A DNA stretch of 64,000 nucleotides from Bacillus_AB infantis_C. Lineage in GTDB: Bacteria; Bacillota; Bacilli; Bacillales; Cytobacillaceae. The notes under the pieces were generated by a model. It had not been told where the DNA came from and did no database searches. It was given only the letters and a program-made list of their open reading frames with translations. The stretch is from positions 170,951 through 234,950 of the forward strand of contig NZ_JBNILH010000008.1 in the NCBI RefSeq assembly GCF_050107595.1, read 5' to 3'. The position numbers and the translations under genes are program-made. Below, in pieces: positions 7,846 to 16,367 of the stretch. How positions within the stretch are numbered: the first letter of the stretch is position 1; every line of letters starts with the position of its first letter.

Positions 7846-9066
7846 ATGAAGGAAATTACATTTATTCATGCAGCAGACCTGCATCTGGACAGTCCTATGC
7901 TCGGGCTTGCCAGCCTGCAGGATGATTTATTCGAAAAGATAAAAGAAAGCACATTTACCGCTTTAAAAAATATGGTGGATGCTGCTCTTGCAAGGAAGGT
8001 GGACTTTGTCATTCTGGCCGGAGACCTGTTTGACGGCGAAGACAGGAGCATCAAGGCACAGGCAAGGCTGCGGAAGGAAATGAACCGCCTTGCGGAAAAA
8101 AATATACCTGTTTACGCGGTCCATGGAAATCATGACCATTTTGAGGGCAGCTGGTCACATATCAGCCTGCCGGACAATGTACATATTTTCCCTCACCAGC
8201 CAAGTGAGGAACGCTATACAGCCCCCAATGGGACAACTGTCAGCCTGCATGGCTTCAGCTATCCGAGGAGGCATGTTACAGAAAGGATGATCGGCCAATA
8301 TCCCGTCCGGGGAATGGCGGACTTCCATATCGGCATCCTGCACGGCAGCCTTGAAGGGGAGACCGGCCATGGCCGCTATGCCCCCTTTATTTTAAAAGAG
8401 CTGCTGGATAAGGAATATGACTACTGGGCTCTGGGCCATATCCATAAAAGGATGGTCCTGAACGCTGAGCCGCCGGTCATCTATCCGGGAAATACACAGG
8501 GGCGCAGCCGGAAGGAAAGCGGAGCTAAAGGCTGCTATCATGTCCGCCTGAATGAAGCAGGGGCAGATTTCGAATTTCTTGAATGCCACAGCTTCCGCTG
8601 GGAGCAAAGAACGGTCGATATCAGCGGGCTGTCCGCGTTTAATGAGGTTTACAGCCGCTGCCTTCAGGCTGTTGAAGAAGAGCGGAAGAACGGCGGTGCC
8701 ATTCTTGAGCTTCTTTTGAAGGGTGCATCCCTCTGTCCGCAGGATATGAAAGCTGTGGCAGGGGGGGAACTGCTCTCACTCCTTCAAGAGGAAGAGGAAG
8801 GGAACATGCCGTTTGTATGGGTGAGTGAAGTTAAAGCCGAAGAGCAGCAGAGCTGGGACAGAAATCAGCTGAGAGAAAAAGCGGATTTTTTCAGCGGGCT
8901 GTTTGCTGCTGCCGACGGATTTGACGATTTTGAAGAAAGCTTGGGAAGCCTTTATAGCCACCCGCTGGCGAGAAGGTATGCAGAAAGTATGGAGGAAGGG
9001 GAAAAGGCAGTGCTTTTAAAAGAAGCAGAAGAGATGCTGCTGGGGCTCCTTTACAAAAATGACTGA
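7846..9066 (+). CDS. yhaO: YhaO, SbcD/Mre11-like metallophosphoesterase
   Basis: Calcineurin-type phosphoesterase of 406 residues. The metal-binding motifs are complete: DLHLD (11-15), GDLFD (59-63), GNHDHFE (94-100) and GHIH further on. This is the nuclease half of an SbcD/Mre11-like pair; the next gene, yhaN, encodes the SbcC/Rad50-like half 29 bp downstream. The pair is expected to work in DNA end processing or repair; B. subtilis YhaO and YhaN have been linked to DNA repair. Start ATG after GAAAGGGA. Exact substrate unknown. Confidence 0.93.
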   Translation: MKEITFIHAADLHLDSPMLGLASLQDDLFEKIKESTFTALKNMVDAALARKVDFVILAGDLFDGEDRSIKAQARLRKEMNRLAEKNIPVYAVHGNHDHFEGSWSHISLPDNVHIFPHQPSEERYTAPNGTTVSLHGFSYPRRHVTERMIGQYPVRGMADFHIGILHGSLEGETGHGRYAPFILKELLDKEYDYWALGHIHKRMVLNAEPPVIYPGNTQGRSRKESGAKGCYHVRLNEAGADFEFLECHSFRWEQRTVDISGLSAFNEVYSRCLQAVEEERKNGGAILELLLKGASLCPQDMKAVAGGELLSLLQEEEEGNMPFVWVSEVKAEEQQSWDRNQLREKADFFSGLFAAADGFDDFEESLGSLYSHPLARRYAESMEEGEKAVLLKEAEEMLLGLLYKND

Positions 9067-9095
9067 AAGGCAGCGCGGGAAAGGGGAACAGCTCT

Positions 9096-12000
9096 ATGAA
9101 AATACTTGAAATCCATATATACGGCTATGGCAAACTTGAAGATGCTGTCTACTCCAGCCTTGGAGATTTCCAGGTCTTCTTCGGCGAAAATGAAGCAGGC
9201 AAATCGACAATCATGTCTTTTATACATAGCATCCTGTTCGGTTTTCCCTCCAGGCAGCAGGCTGAGCTCAGGTATGAGCCAAAATTCGGGGCGAAATACG
9301 GCGGCAGGATCACAGCTTCCTTCCCTGCAAGGGGAAAAGCAGTCATTGAGCGGGTAAAAGGAAAATCAGCAGGAGATGTAAGTGTGGTGATGGAGAATGG
9401 GGAACGCGGAGGGGAAGAGCTGCTGGGCGAGCTTCTTTCACATGTTGATAAAACACTTTTCCAGGCCATTTTTTCATTTAATCTCCATGGGCTGCAGAAT
9501 GTCCATTCCATGAAAAATGAAGAGCTCAGCAAATTCCTTTTTTCTGCCGGTGCTATAGGCTCTGATCGTCTGGCAGCAGCAGAAAACAAAATTCAGAAAG
9601 AGATGGATGGGCTCTTTAAGCCAGGCGGGAAAATCCCAGTTCTGAATGACCAGCTGAAAAAGCTGAAGCAGCTGCATGCTGATCTTAAAAAAGCAGAACA
9701 GAAAAATGAACAATATTGGACCATGACAGCTGAGAGGGATGCTGCTGCCGCAAAGATTGAAAGCTTGCGCAATGAAGCAGATGCATTAGGGGCCAGGCTC
9801 CACCAGCTGGAAGAGTGGATGCGCATAGGGCCAGTCCATAAAAAGATGCAGCTTTTATATGAGGAAGAAGAAGAAGCCAATAAGTTATTGCGTTTTCCTT
9901 CAGGAGGATTGGGTAAACTTGAGCAGCTTAACCAAAATGAGATCCCGCTGAAGGGCAGGAGTGCGAGCCTTTCAGCCAGGCTCGCTGCACTTAAGGAAGA
10001 GGCAGGGAAGATCGGCCCGGAACAGCTGGTTCTTGATCATGAGAAAGAGATTCTGTCTCTTCAGGAAAAGATGCCTGCATACGGGCAGCTTGTCCAGCAA
10101 GCCAAGCAGGCTTCCTATAGAATCAGGAAGCTGGAGGAAGAGTCGGATCAATTGAAGGATAAGCTCCATCTGCGCTTGTCAGATGAAGAACTGGAACAGG
10201 CGGATACCAGCATCTTGATGCAGGAAAAAACAGCCCAGGCACAGCGCAAAAAGCAGAGGCTGGCAGAAAAGCGTGCAGAGCTTGATGAGCGCTTCTCAGA
10301 AGAAAAGGATATGCTGGTCAGCCTGGAAGAAGAGTTAGATCAGGTGAATGCCGGTCTCCTGACCGTTGAAGAGCTTGCAGACATCCGGCGCCGGCTCGCA
10401 GGTGAGTCTGATCCTGAGAGTCTTTTAAGAAAAAGGGAAGACCTTAATGGAAGGGCAGTCTTCCTGAGGAATGCAATTCAGCGTGAGAAAGCAACGCAGC
10501 AGAAACAGCGTGCAGCAGTGAAGGTTCAGGTGCTGATAGCTGCGCTCATCTGTGCCGTGCTGATTGCGTGGGGCCTGGCGGACAGTCAAATGGCCCTAAT
10601 TATGGCAGCTATACCCGGATTTGTTTTCATTGCCTGGCTTTTATTAAAAAAACAAGACCTCAGCCATCTAAGATCTTTGGAAGAAGATCTTTTGTCCATT
10701 GAGAAAAGCATGGAAGAACTTGATGAACGCATAAAAATTCCGCAGACGGATGGGGCATTTTACCTTAAAGAGCGGATTGAGCAGGACAGGCAGCTGCGGG
10801 AACGCCAGCTGCAGCTGACCGTCAGGCTGCAGCAGCAGAATGAGCAATATGATAAAGTTATCGCTGCTTTTGAAACATGGGAGGAAGAATCCGCCCAGAC
10901 AGACGGCCTTCTTGCAGAGCTCGGCAGGCAGCTGTTCCTCCCTGCTTCCCTGGCACAGTCTCATATCCACGATGCATTTCTGCTGCTGGAAAAGTTAAAA
11001 TCGGTCAGGCGCGAACTCCGTCATGAAAAAGCTGAGGCAGCAGCTGCTGAGAAAGCTGCTGATGAAATAATAGGACAGGCTAATAGGCTTGCAGAGCTCA
11101 TCCTGGAAGAAGCAGGAGGCGGCGTGCAGGAAACAGCTTTTATTTTGAAAAAACGGCTGCTCGAGGCCCAGGGAAAATGGAGTGACCTTAAAGCGAAGGA
11201 AGCTGCCATAACGGAGCTGAAGGAAGAGAAAGAGCAATGTGTGCGAGAGCTTGCTTATATCAGTAAAGAAAAAGAAAAGCTGTTCTTGTCAGCTGATGCC
11301 GGCTCAGAAGAGGCTTTTATTGATAAAGGCAAAATAGCAGTAAAACAGGAAGAGCTGCAGGAAGAAATCAGGCATCTGGACAGGCAGCTGAAGCTTTCTT
11401 CCCTAACGGAAGAGGAAAGGGCTGAGTTTTCGTCCATCCCAGCTCCTGAGGCAGAATTGGCCCGCTGCAGAGAATCCCTGGATGGTATCAAAAAAAGCCT
11501 TCCGCAGCTTCAGGAAAAAGTGGCATCGCTAAACCATGAAATTGCCCTTATCGAAGAAGGCGGGTTATACAGCGACCTGCTGCATAAATTCTCCCTTGCA
11601 AAGAGCGAGTTCAATGAAGGGGCGAGGATGTGGGCCAAATATGCATTGGCCAGAAAGCTCCTTGAAAACACGGCTGAAAGGTACAAGCATGAACATATGC
11701 CGGAGATGCTCGGGAAGGCGGAAGAATTTCTATCCGTCCTGACTGTCGGGCGCTATGTCCGCATCACCCCAAAAGAAGAGGGGGCAGGACTTCTCGTGGA
11801 GAACCGCGATGGCACCCTCTTTGAAGCCAATGAACTCAGCCAGGCAACGGCCGAGCAGGTGTATGTGTCCATCAGGCTGGCCTTGGCGGCAGCCATTTAT
11901 AAAAAATACTCGTTCCCTATCATCATAGATGACAGCTTTGTCAATTTCGATCATGTAAGAACGAGAAGGATGATTGAGCTCCTGAAGGGTCTGGAAGGCC

Positions 12001-12104
12001 ATCAGATATTATTTTTCACCTGCCAAAGGCATCTGCTTGAACATTTTGACCCAGGTGAAGTGGCAGACCTTCAGGGAAGGAAGGTACAGCATGCTGAAAA
12101 TTGA
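9096..12104 (+). CDS. yhaN: YhaN, SbcC/Rad50-like ATPase with a membrane hairpin
   Basis: Large ATPase of 1002 residues. Walker A GENEAGKST is at 30-38. Two long coiled-coil arms occupy roughly 165-470 and 520-880. The ABC-type C-terminus has a signature-like region (TAEQVYVSIRLALA) and Walker B IIIDDSFVNFD near 940. Unlike SbcC, the middle (about 475-518) is not a zinc hook but two hydrophobic helices separated by a short polar turn, suggesting membrane anchoring at the tip of the coiled coil. It forms an operon with yhaO. Likely role: ATP-driven DNA end recognition for YhaO. Confidence 0.92.
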   Translation: MKILEIHIYGYGKLEDAVYSSLGDFQVFFGENEAGKSTIMSFIHSILFGFPSRQQAELRYEPKFGAKYGGRITASFPARGKAVIERVKGKSAGDVSVVMENGERGGEELLGELLSHVDKTLFQAIFSFNLHGLQNVHSMKNEELSKFLFSAGAIGSDRLAAAENKIQKEMDGLFKPGGKIPVLNDQLKKLKQLHADLKKAEQKNEQYWTMTAERDAAAAKIESLRNEADALGARLHQLEEWMRIGPVHKKMQLLYEEEEEANKLLRFPSGGLGKLEQLNQNEIPLKGRSASLSARLAALKEEAGKIGPEQLVLDHEKEILSLQEKMPAYGQLVQQAKQASYRIRKLEEESDQLKDKLHLRLSDEELEQADTSILMQEKTAQAQRKKQRLAEKRAELDERFSEEKDMLVSLEEELDQVNAGLLTVEELADIRRRLAGESDPESLLRKREDLNGRAVFLRNAIQREKATQQKQRAAVKVQVLIAALICAVLIAWGLADSQMALIMAAIPGFVFIAWLLLKKQDLSHLRSLEEDLLSIEKSMEELDERIKIPQTDGAFYLKERIEQDRQLRERQLQLTVRLQQQNEQYDKVIAAFETWEEESAQTDGLLAELGRQLFLPASLAQSHIHDAFLLLEKLKSVRRELRHEKAEAAAAEKAADEIIGQANRLAELILEEAGGGVQETAFILKKRLLEAQGKWSDLKAKEAAITELKEEKEQCVRELAYISKEKEKLFLSADAGSEEAFIDKGKIAVKQEELQEEIRHLDRQLKLSSLTEEERAEFSSIPAPEAELARCRESLDGIKKSLPQLQEKVASLNHEIALIEEGGLYSDLLHKFSLAKSEFNEGARMWAKYALARKLLENTAERYKHEHMPEMLGKAEEFLSVLTVGRYVRITPKEEGAGLLVENRDGTLFEANELSQATAEQVYVSIRLALAAAIYKKYSFPIIIDDSFVNFDHVRTRRMIELLKGLEGHQILFFTCQRHLLEHFDPGEVADLQGRKVQHAEN

Positions 12105-12140
12105 AATCAGGCCTTCTCTTTTTCATGAAAATCCTCACTA

Positions 12141-12165
12141 GCCCCTTGCACGCAAGGGGCTTTTT
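12141..12165 (+). terminator. Terminator of yhaON
   Basis: GCCCCTTG (12141-12148) and CAAGGGGC (12153-12160) form a perfect stem followed by TTTTT. Confidence 0.85.
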
Positions 12166-12279
12166 GCTGTTTTCCAATCCGGATTGCAGATGGTTCCATA
12201 AATCCGGAGAGGAACGGCCCTGATCATAAATTGGCAGTGCCGTCCGGGACGTTCAGCCTGCTATACTGAATGCCTGGTA

Positions 12280-12288
12280 TGTTATAAT
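12280..12288 (+). promoter_or_regulatory. Extended -10 promoter candidate of yhaM
   Basis: TGTTATAAT at 12280-12288: a perfect TATAAT with an extended -10 TG. No good -35 is seen. Confidence 0.45.
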
Positions 12289-12318
12289 ATTTTCATAGAA
12301 GGGAGCGTCGGTAGACCT

Positions 12319-13263
12319 ATGAATAAGGGTATTATGAATTACGAGGTTGGAGAGCAGGCAGAACTGTTCATGCTGATAAAAAGCTCGACGAAAGGAATTG
12401 CCAGCAATGGCAAACCATTCTTATCGCTCGTCTTCCAGGATCAAAGCGGCGATATAGAAGCAAAGCTCTGGGATGCTTCTGAAGAAGATGTTAAAAGCTA
12501 CTCTCCTGAAACGATTGTTAAAGTAGCAGGCGATATCCAGAATTACCGGGGCCGCAGCCAATTGCGGATCCGCCAGATCCGGACGGCCTCACCATCTGAT
12601 TCTGTCAAACTGGCAGACTTCCTGGAAACAGCCCCGATCGGCACAGATGAAATGACCAGCAAAATCACACAGTATATATTTGAGATGAAGAATCCGAATA
12701 TCCAGCGCATCACAAGGCATCTGATCAAAAAGCATAATGAGGCTTTCCTCCATTATCCAGCAGCAACAAAGAACCATCATGAATTTGTTTCCGGACTGGC
12801 TTACCATGTCGTGAGCATGCTGGACCTTGCGAAGGCGATTTCAGGGCTTTATCCAAGCCTTGATAAGGATCTTCTGTATGCCGGGGTTATTCTGCATGAT
12901 CTCGGAAAGGTAATTGAGCTTTCCGGGCCGATTTCGACTTCTTATACGGTGGAAGGAAATCTGCTTGGACATATTACAATCATGGTGACTGAAATCGGCA
13001 AGGCTGCAGATGAACTGGGTATTTCAGGTGAAGAGGTTCTTGTACTCCAGCATCTGGTCCTTTCCCATCATGGCAAAGCAGAATGGGGCAGCCCGAAGCC
13101 GCCGCTGATTAAAGAGGCGGAAATACTCCATTATATAGATAATCTGGATGCAAAGATGAACATGATGGACAGGGCTTTGGAAAGAGTGAAGCCTGGCGAA
13201 TATACAGAGCGAGTATTTGCACTCGATAACCGTGCCTTTTATAAGCCGGTATTCCATAAATGA
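12319..13263 (+). CDS. yhaM: 3'-5' exoribonuclease YhaM
   Basis: RNase of 314 residues, the usual length of the family. An N-terminal OB fold (about 10-95, with SGDIEAKLWDA) binds nucleic acid. An HD hydrolase domain follows: NHHEF and YHVVSM (~152-168), LHDLGK (~192) and LSHHGK supply the metal ligands. It degrades RNA and possibly single-stranded DNA from the 3' end. The start at 12319 gives MNKGIMNYEVGEQ, which matches the N-terminus remembered for B. subtilis YhaM, although the nearest ribosome site is rather far (GGGAG). A strong terminator follows. Confidence 0.95.
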   Translation: MNKGIMNYEVGEQAELFMLIKSSTKGIASNGKPFLSLVFQDQSGDIEAKLWDASEEDVKSYSPETIVKVAGDIQNYRGRSQLRIRQIRTASPSDSVKLADFLETAPIGTDEMTSKITQYIFEMKNPNIQRITRHLIKKHNEAFLHYPAATKNHHEFVSGLAYHVVSMLDLAKAISGLYPSLDKDLLYAGVILHDLGKVIELSGPISTSYTVEGNLLGHITIMVTEIGKAADELGISGEEVLVLQHLVLSHHGKAEWGSPKPPLIKEAEILHYIDNLDAKMNMMDRALERVKPGEYTERVFALDNRAFYKPVFHK

Positions 13264-13272
13264 ATCTGCAGG

Positions 13273-13306
13273 AAAAAACCCCGTGCCCAAATGGCCGGGG
13301 TTTTTT
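13273..13306 (+). terminator. Terminator of yhaM
   Basis: AAAAAACCCCG ... CGGGGTTTTTT, inner GGCCA/GTGCC region; a strong GC stem with T-tract. Confidence 0.85.
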
Positions 13307-13307
13307 G

Positions 13308-13380
13308 GTCGTTTAGGAATATATAAATTGTAAGTCTTGTGCTTGTCGGGGGTGGTCAAGGCGCTTGAGCTTTTGTTCTA
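13308..13380 (+). repeat. Dispersed repeat family A, partial copy
   Basis: GTCGTTTAGGAATATATAAA, TAAGTCTTGTGCTTGTCGGG and GGTCAAGGCGCTTGAGCTTT match the two ends of the longer copies near 18264-18491 and 33275. The central hairpin modules are missing. Confidence 0.6.
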
Positions 13381-13543
13381 GTGGCGTAATTTACCAAAAA
13401 GGGAGGGATGGTCCAGAAATCCTTTCATACCGCCAATTGGAAAGTACGGAAAAAATAAAGAAACTTATTAGAAATTATTACCATGTCATTATTGGACCAA
13501 ATAATCCATAATATAACCATTATAGATAAAGGGGGAAATGTGA

Positions 13544-13756
13544 ATGTTTAAAGCTGAAAGAGGATCAATGGAAGAGGCTTTGTATATTTTGCAGAATATT
13601 GGATTGCAGCTTAATGAATATGAAAAAACGAATTCGGACATTCCAGTGAAAAATTATAAGGAACTATTGGAATTCAGCATTTCCATTGCGAGAAAAACAA
13701 CTGAAGTATCTGAAACGATTGATGAAATGATCGGGGATATTGAATCCCAACTATAA
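13544..13756 (+). CDS. Small helical protein of unknown function
   Basis: A 70-residue, acidic, probably all-helical soluble protein (MFKAERGSMEEALYILQNIG ...). The start at 13544 has GGGGGAA 6 nt upstream, a clear ribosome site, and a terminator follows the stop, so it looks like an independent gene. Leucines and isoleucines spaced in heptad-like fashion suggest a helical bundle or dimer. It lies between yhaM and yhaL. I do not recognise the family. Confidence 0.65.
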   Translation: MFKAERGSMEEALYILQNIGLQLNEYEKTNSDIPVKNYKELLEFSISIARKTTEVSETIDEMIGDIESQL

Positions 13757-13803
13757 AACTGCAGGCGGATTGAATTATGGACAATTTATTAGTATATAGC
13801 TAA

Positions 13804-13836
13804 GCAGCTGAACCTCATATATGACGGTCAGCTGTT
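13804..13836 (+). terminator. Terminator after the 70-aa gene
   Basis: CAGCTGA (13805-13811) pairs with TCAGCTG (13828-13834), followed by seven Ts. Confidence 0.7.
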
Positions 13837-14000
13837 TTTTTGTATAAAAAGCAGCTTCATAGCTTTATACCCTGATGAGGGAAGGTTAAACCTGCAAAAT
13901 GAATTTTATTTTAAAAAACATATTTTAATCCTCTCAGCCATATATATAAGCTACAAAGAAAAGATGGGACAGCCCTTCATGGAAAGGAGACAATAAAACA

Positions 14001-14186
14001 ATGATTCCAATCTGGGTATACTTGGTTGCAGCAGGGATTATCATAAGCGCCATAATGGCTTTAAAGACTGGGAAAGAAGAGCGGAGGGAGGAGAGGGAAG
14101 GAATAGAAAGTGAAGGAGAAATATACATGAAAAGGCTTGAAAGGGAGAAGGAAGAGCGGAAATCAGCTTCACGTTCTCTTTCATAA
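14001..14186 (+). CDS. yhaL: Sporulation protein YhaL
   Basis: A 61-residue protein with one N-terminal membrane helix (about 2-20, IPIWVYLVAAGIIISAIMAL) and a highly charged cytoplasmic helix (EERREEREGIE ... KRLEREKEERK). This layout and its place between yhaM and prsA match B. subtilis YhaL, a small sporulation-associated membrane protein of unknown mechanism. AAGGAG lies about 11 nt before the start. A family A repeat copy follows the stop directly. Confidence 0.8.
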   Translation: MIPIWVYLVAAGIIISAIMALKTGKEERREEREGIESEGEIYMKRLEREKEERKSASRSLS

Positions 14187-14188
14187 GA

Positions 14189-14308
14189 AAAGCGCAAGCG
14201 CTTTGGTCACCTTAAGGAACGCAGACTAAGAATGCCGCGTCCTGGGGCAACGTCTGCATGCCAGCTTACTGGGGGTGACTTCGAGGAGGTAGGCGCAGCA
14301 GCTAGACA
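14189..14308 (-). repeat. Dispersed repeat family A, inverted copy
   Basis: Reading the minus strand gives GTCTAGCTGCTGCGCC, GCAGACGTTGCCCCAGGACG, TTCTTAGTCTGCGTTCCTTA and AAGCGCTTGCGCTTTT in the same order as the copy at 18264-18491. It separates convergent yhaL and prsA. Confidence 0.7.
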
Positions 14309-14328
14309 ATAATCGAAGATATCATTGC

Positions 14329-14362
14329 AAAAAAAAAGGCAGATCCTGGGGATCTGCCTTTT
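14329..14362 (-). terminator. Terminator of prsA
   Basis: AAGGCAGATCC/GGATCTGCCTT stem (14337-14360) with nine As on the plus strand to its left, giving a T-run for minus-strand transcripts. Confidence 0.8.
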
Positions 14363-14373
14363 CAATTGCATTA

Positions 14374-15243
14374 TTATTGTGCAGCTGCCTTATTATCAAG
14401 GCTGCCTTCAAGGTCTTCATCCTTGAATTTCACGTTTGCGTCTTTCAGTTCACGGTCCATTGCCGCTTGGATTTTTTCGCCATCAAGCTTGGACACTTTT
14501 ACTTCATATTCCATTTCTTCCTTCATTTCTTCAAAGGATTTCTTTTCTTTTTTCTCGGTAGTCTGAATGATATGGTAGCCATGCTCGGTTTTGACCGGAT
14601 CGCTGATTTCATTTACATCCAGCGCGTAGGCTGCTTCTTCGAATTCAGGGACCATCTTGCCGGCACCAAACCAGCCAAGATCTCCGCCGTTTGCTGCAGA
14701 GCCTGGATCCTGTGAATATTCCTTCGCCAGGTCCTCAAATTTTGCACCTTCATCAAGCTTTTTCTTTACTTCCTTGGCCGTTTTTTCATCTTCCACAAGA
14801 ATGTGGCGGGCCTTGATTTCCGGCTTATAGTTATCATAGTATTCTTTCACTTCTTTTTCAGTTGCCTTTACATCCTTGATGGCTGCCTTTTCCTGAAGAA
14901 GGCCAGTCCTGAATGTTTCCTTCAGATCTTCTTCGTCTTCATAGCCATACTGGGCCAATGCCATCTCAAAGTTGGAGCCAAGCTGCTGTTTAAGCTCATC
15001 GATTTTTTCATTAAGCTCTTCATCTGTAACTTTATACTTTTCAGACAATACCTTTTTGTAAACAAGCTCCTGAATGGCCTGTTCGCCAACCTTGTCCTTC
15101 ATTGCATTATATAGCTCGTCCTTTGTAATATCGCCTGCTTTTGTTTCGACTACAACTTCTGAGCTGTCGTCTGCATTGGAGCTGCATGCGCTCAGACCGA
15201 TAACCCCGGCAGCTATGGAAAGGGATAGCATCCATTTTTTCAT
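14374..15243 (-). CDS. prsA: Foldase lipoprotein PrsA
   Basis: Extracytoplasmic peptidyl-prolyl isomerase of 289 residues that helps secreted proteins fold at the outer face of the membrane. The start at 15243 follows TAGGAGTG. A lipoprotein signal peptide ends in the lipobox GLSAC, with Cys20 as the lipidation site. The parvulin domain spans about 143-235, with ARHILVEDEK, SQDPGSAANGGDLGWFG and HGYHII as its typical blocks. The C-terminus is charged and helical. Hpr, encoded nearby, is known in B. subtilis as a regulator of secreted proteases that depend on PrsA. Confidence 0.97.
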   Translation of the reverse strand: MKKWMLSLSIAAGVIGLSACSSNADDSSEVVVETKAGDITKDELYNAMKDKVGEQAIQELVYKKVLSEKYKVTDEELNEKIDELKQQLGSNFEMALAQYGYEDEEDLKETFRTGLLQEKAAIKDVKATEKEVKEYYDNYKPEIKARHILVEDEKTAKEVKKKLDEGAKFEDLAKEYSQDPGSAANGGDLGWFGAGKMVPEFEEAAYALDVNEISDPVKTEHGYHIIQTTEKKEKKSFEEMKEEMEYEVKVSKLDGEKIQAAMDRELKDANVKFKDEDLEGSLDNKAAAQ

Positions 15244-15291
15244 GTTGAACACTCCTAAAGTTTTTTGAATTTGCTGTAATACACAACCATT

Positions 15292-15319
15292 ACTATAACA
15301 CATATTCCATTTAGAGCAA
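15292..15319 (-). promoter_or_regulatory. prsA promoter candidate
   Basis: On the minus strand: TTGCTC (complement of 15314-15319), 16-nt spacer, TATAGT (complement of 15292-15297) with an extended -10 TGT. Confidence 0.5.
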
Positions 15320-15546
15320 AAACAATATCTGAAACCTTTTAGAAAATGTTTCAAAAAATGGGTGTTTTGCCTATGCCGGATATTTCTTTCCGGACATAAG
15401 ATATGGAGTAGAAAGGGAAAGTAAAAACCAAAATGCATCAGCCCTTTCTTTCTATTAACAAGATCTTGGGGACTCCCGGCTGTAGCCTGATAGGCCCCAA
15501 TGTTCGTTGAATAGCATGAAGTAACAGCCTTAAAGGAGGTGTTACC

Positions 15547-15630
15547 GTGGGATACGCATATGGCGGTGGTTTCGCGTTGATTGTTGTTCTGTTCATCTTG
15601 TTAATTATTGTAGGTGCTGCCTGGCTGTAA
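15547..15630 (+). CDS. YjcZ-family tiny membrane protein, copy 1
   Basis: A 27-residue ORF starting with GTG after a perfect AAGGAGGTG. The peptide is glycine-rich (GYAYGGGFAL) followed by one hydrophobic helix (LIVVLFILLIIVGAAWL). This is the YjcZ-type sporulation peptide pattern found in many Bacillus species. A near copy lies 70 bp downstream. Between the two is an 8-bp hairpin (AATGCCTG/CAGGCATT, 15632-15655) that could protect or separate the messages. Role unknown; spore-related by family. Confidence 0.75.
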   Translation: MGYAYGGGFALIVVLFILLIIVGAAWL

Positions 15631-15699
15631 AAATGCCTGTGCTCTTCAGGCATTCAAGCTGAGCAATGCACTGTTTAATTATTGAAAGGGGGATTAATT

Positions 15700-15789
15700 A
15701 TGTCCGGTGGAGCAGGTTACGGCGGAGGTTTTGCGTTGATTGTAGTCCTATTTATTCTCCTGATTATTATCGGGGCTTCCTGGCTGTAA
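15700..15789 (+). CDS. YjcZ-family tiny membrane protein, copy 2
   Basis: A 29-residue paralogue of the preceding ORF: MSGGAGYGGGFALIVVLF then LILLIIIGASWL-like hydrophobic end. Ribosome site GAAAGGGGGA. The hydrophobic halves of the two peptides are almost identical and the glycine-rich tips differ, which points to a recent tandem duplication. Same YjcZ-type spore-associated family. Confidence 0.75.
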   Translation: MSGGAGYGGGFALIVVLFILLIIIGASWL

Positions 15790-15821
15790 TAGCAGGCCTT
15801 CGTTTAAGCAAGAATATAAAA

Positions 15822-15854
15822 TTAAAAGCGGTGGGAAATCCCCACCGCTTTTAA
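15822..15854 (+). terminator. Terminator after the YjcZ-like pair
   Basis: TTAAAAGCGGTGGG pairs with CCCACCGCTTTTAA around an AAATC loop. The stem may serve both strands. Confidence 0.8.
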
Positions 15855-15938
15855 CAATTGTTTATTTGCTGAAATTCCTTGATCTGCAGGGCCGGCCCCG
15901 CTTGGCAATCTTCGCAGCATAAAAAGCTATATGTAGAT

Positions 15939-16118
15939 TTATGCAAACAGCAGCTCCACGAAAGAGGATACTAAAAGGATTGTGATCAGGATATTGATGG
16001 TCCTGAACACCTTTGGCTGTTTCTCTTCCGGGATTTCCTTCTGCAGACAAAGGGAATTCGTCATCTTGTTGATATAGAACAATATGAAAATAGCAAACAG
16101 GATAAATACGGAGATCAT
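15939..16118 (-). CDS. Small two-helix membrane protein
   Basis: A 59-residue protein whose start at 16118 has AAGGAGG 10 nt upstream. Two hydrophobic segments (about 2-16, SVFILFAIFILFYI, and about 41-58, INILITILLVSSFVELLF) flank a short polar, basic-acidic loop (QKEIPEEKQPKVFR). Membrane location is likely; no functional motif is visible. It lies upstream of prsA on the same strand, with the YjcZ-like pair in between on the other strand. Family not recognised. Confidence 0.6.
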   Translation of the reverse strand: MISVFILFAIFILFYINKMTNSLCLQKEIPEEKQPKVFRTINILITILLVSSFVELLFA

Positions 16119-16261
16119 CTGACTATTCCCTCCTTGATGACAGACTTTTATATGATACATACAATAACAAAAAAAAGGCAAAAAAGATAGTATTAAGGAC
16201 GGCCTGATCTGCTCATTATATTCAGCCGGGCTCTCTTATATGAAGGCTGTGTTAGTGTACC

Positions 16262-16314
16262 TTGTTGATTTCGGTCTCATTTCAGCACAGCTGAAATGAA
16301 ACCGAAATCAACAA
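16262..16314. repeat. Near-perfect 25-bp inverted repeat with GTTGATTTC ends
   Basis: Left arm 16262-16286 and right arm 16290-16314 are complementary at 24 of 25 positions around a 3-nt ACA loop. The ends (GTTGATTTC / GAAATCAAC) equal the ends of the family B repeats near 19340, so this may be a minimal derivative. There is no T-tract, so it is not a standard terminator. Confidence 0.75.
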
Positions 16315-16340
16315 CAATGAGGGGATGCTCCCATGAAAAT

Positions 16341-16365
16341 AAAGAGGCAGCCTCTGCAGCTGCCT
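16341..16365 (-). terminator. Terminator of the DUF3267 gene
   Basis: AGGCAGC (16345-16351) pairs with GCTGCCT (16359-16365); on the minus strand it is followed by CTTTATTTT. Confidence 0.6.
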
Positions 16366-16367
16366 GT

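Noticed and set aside
13544..13756. Possible sin/Spo0E-like regulator identity for the 70-residue protein
   Set aside because: Small and helical, but no SQELD or other diagnostic motif is visible, so no function is assigned.
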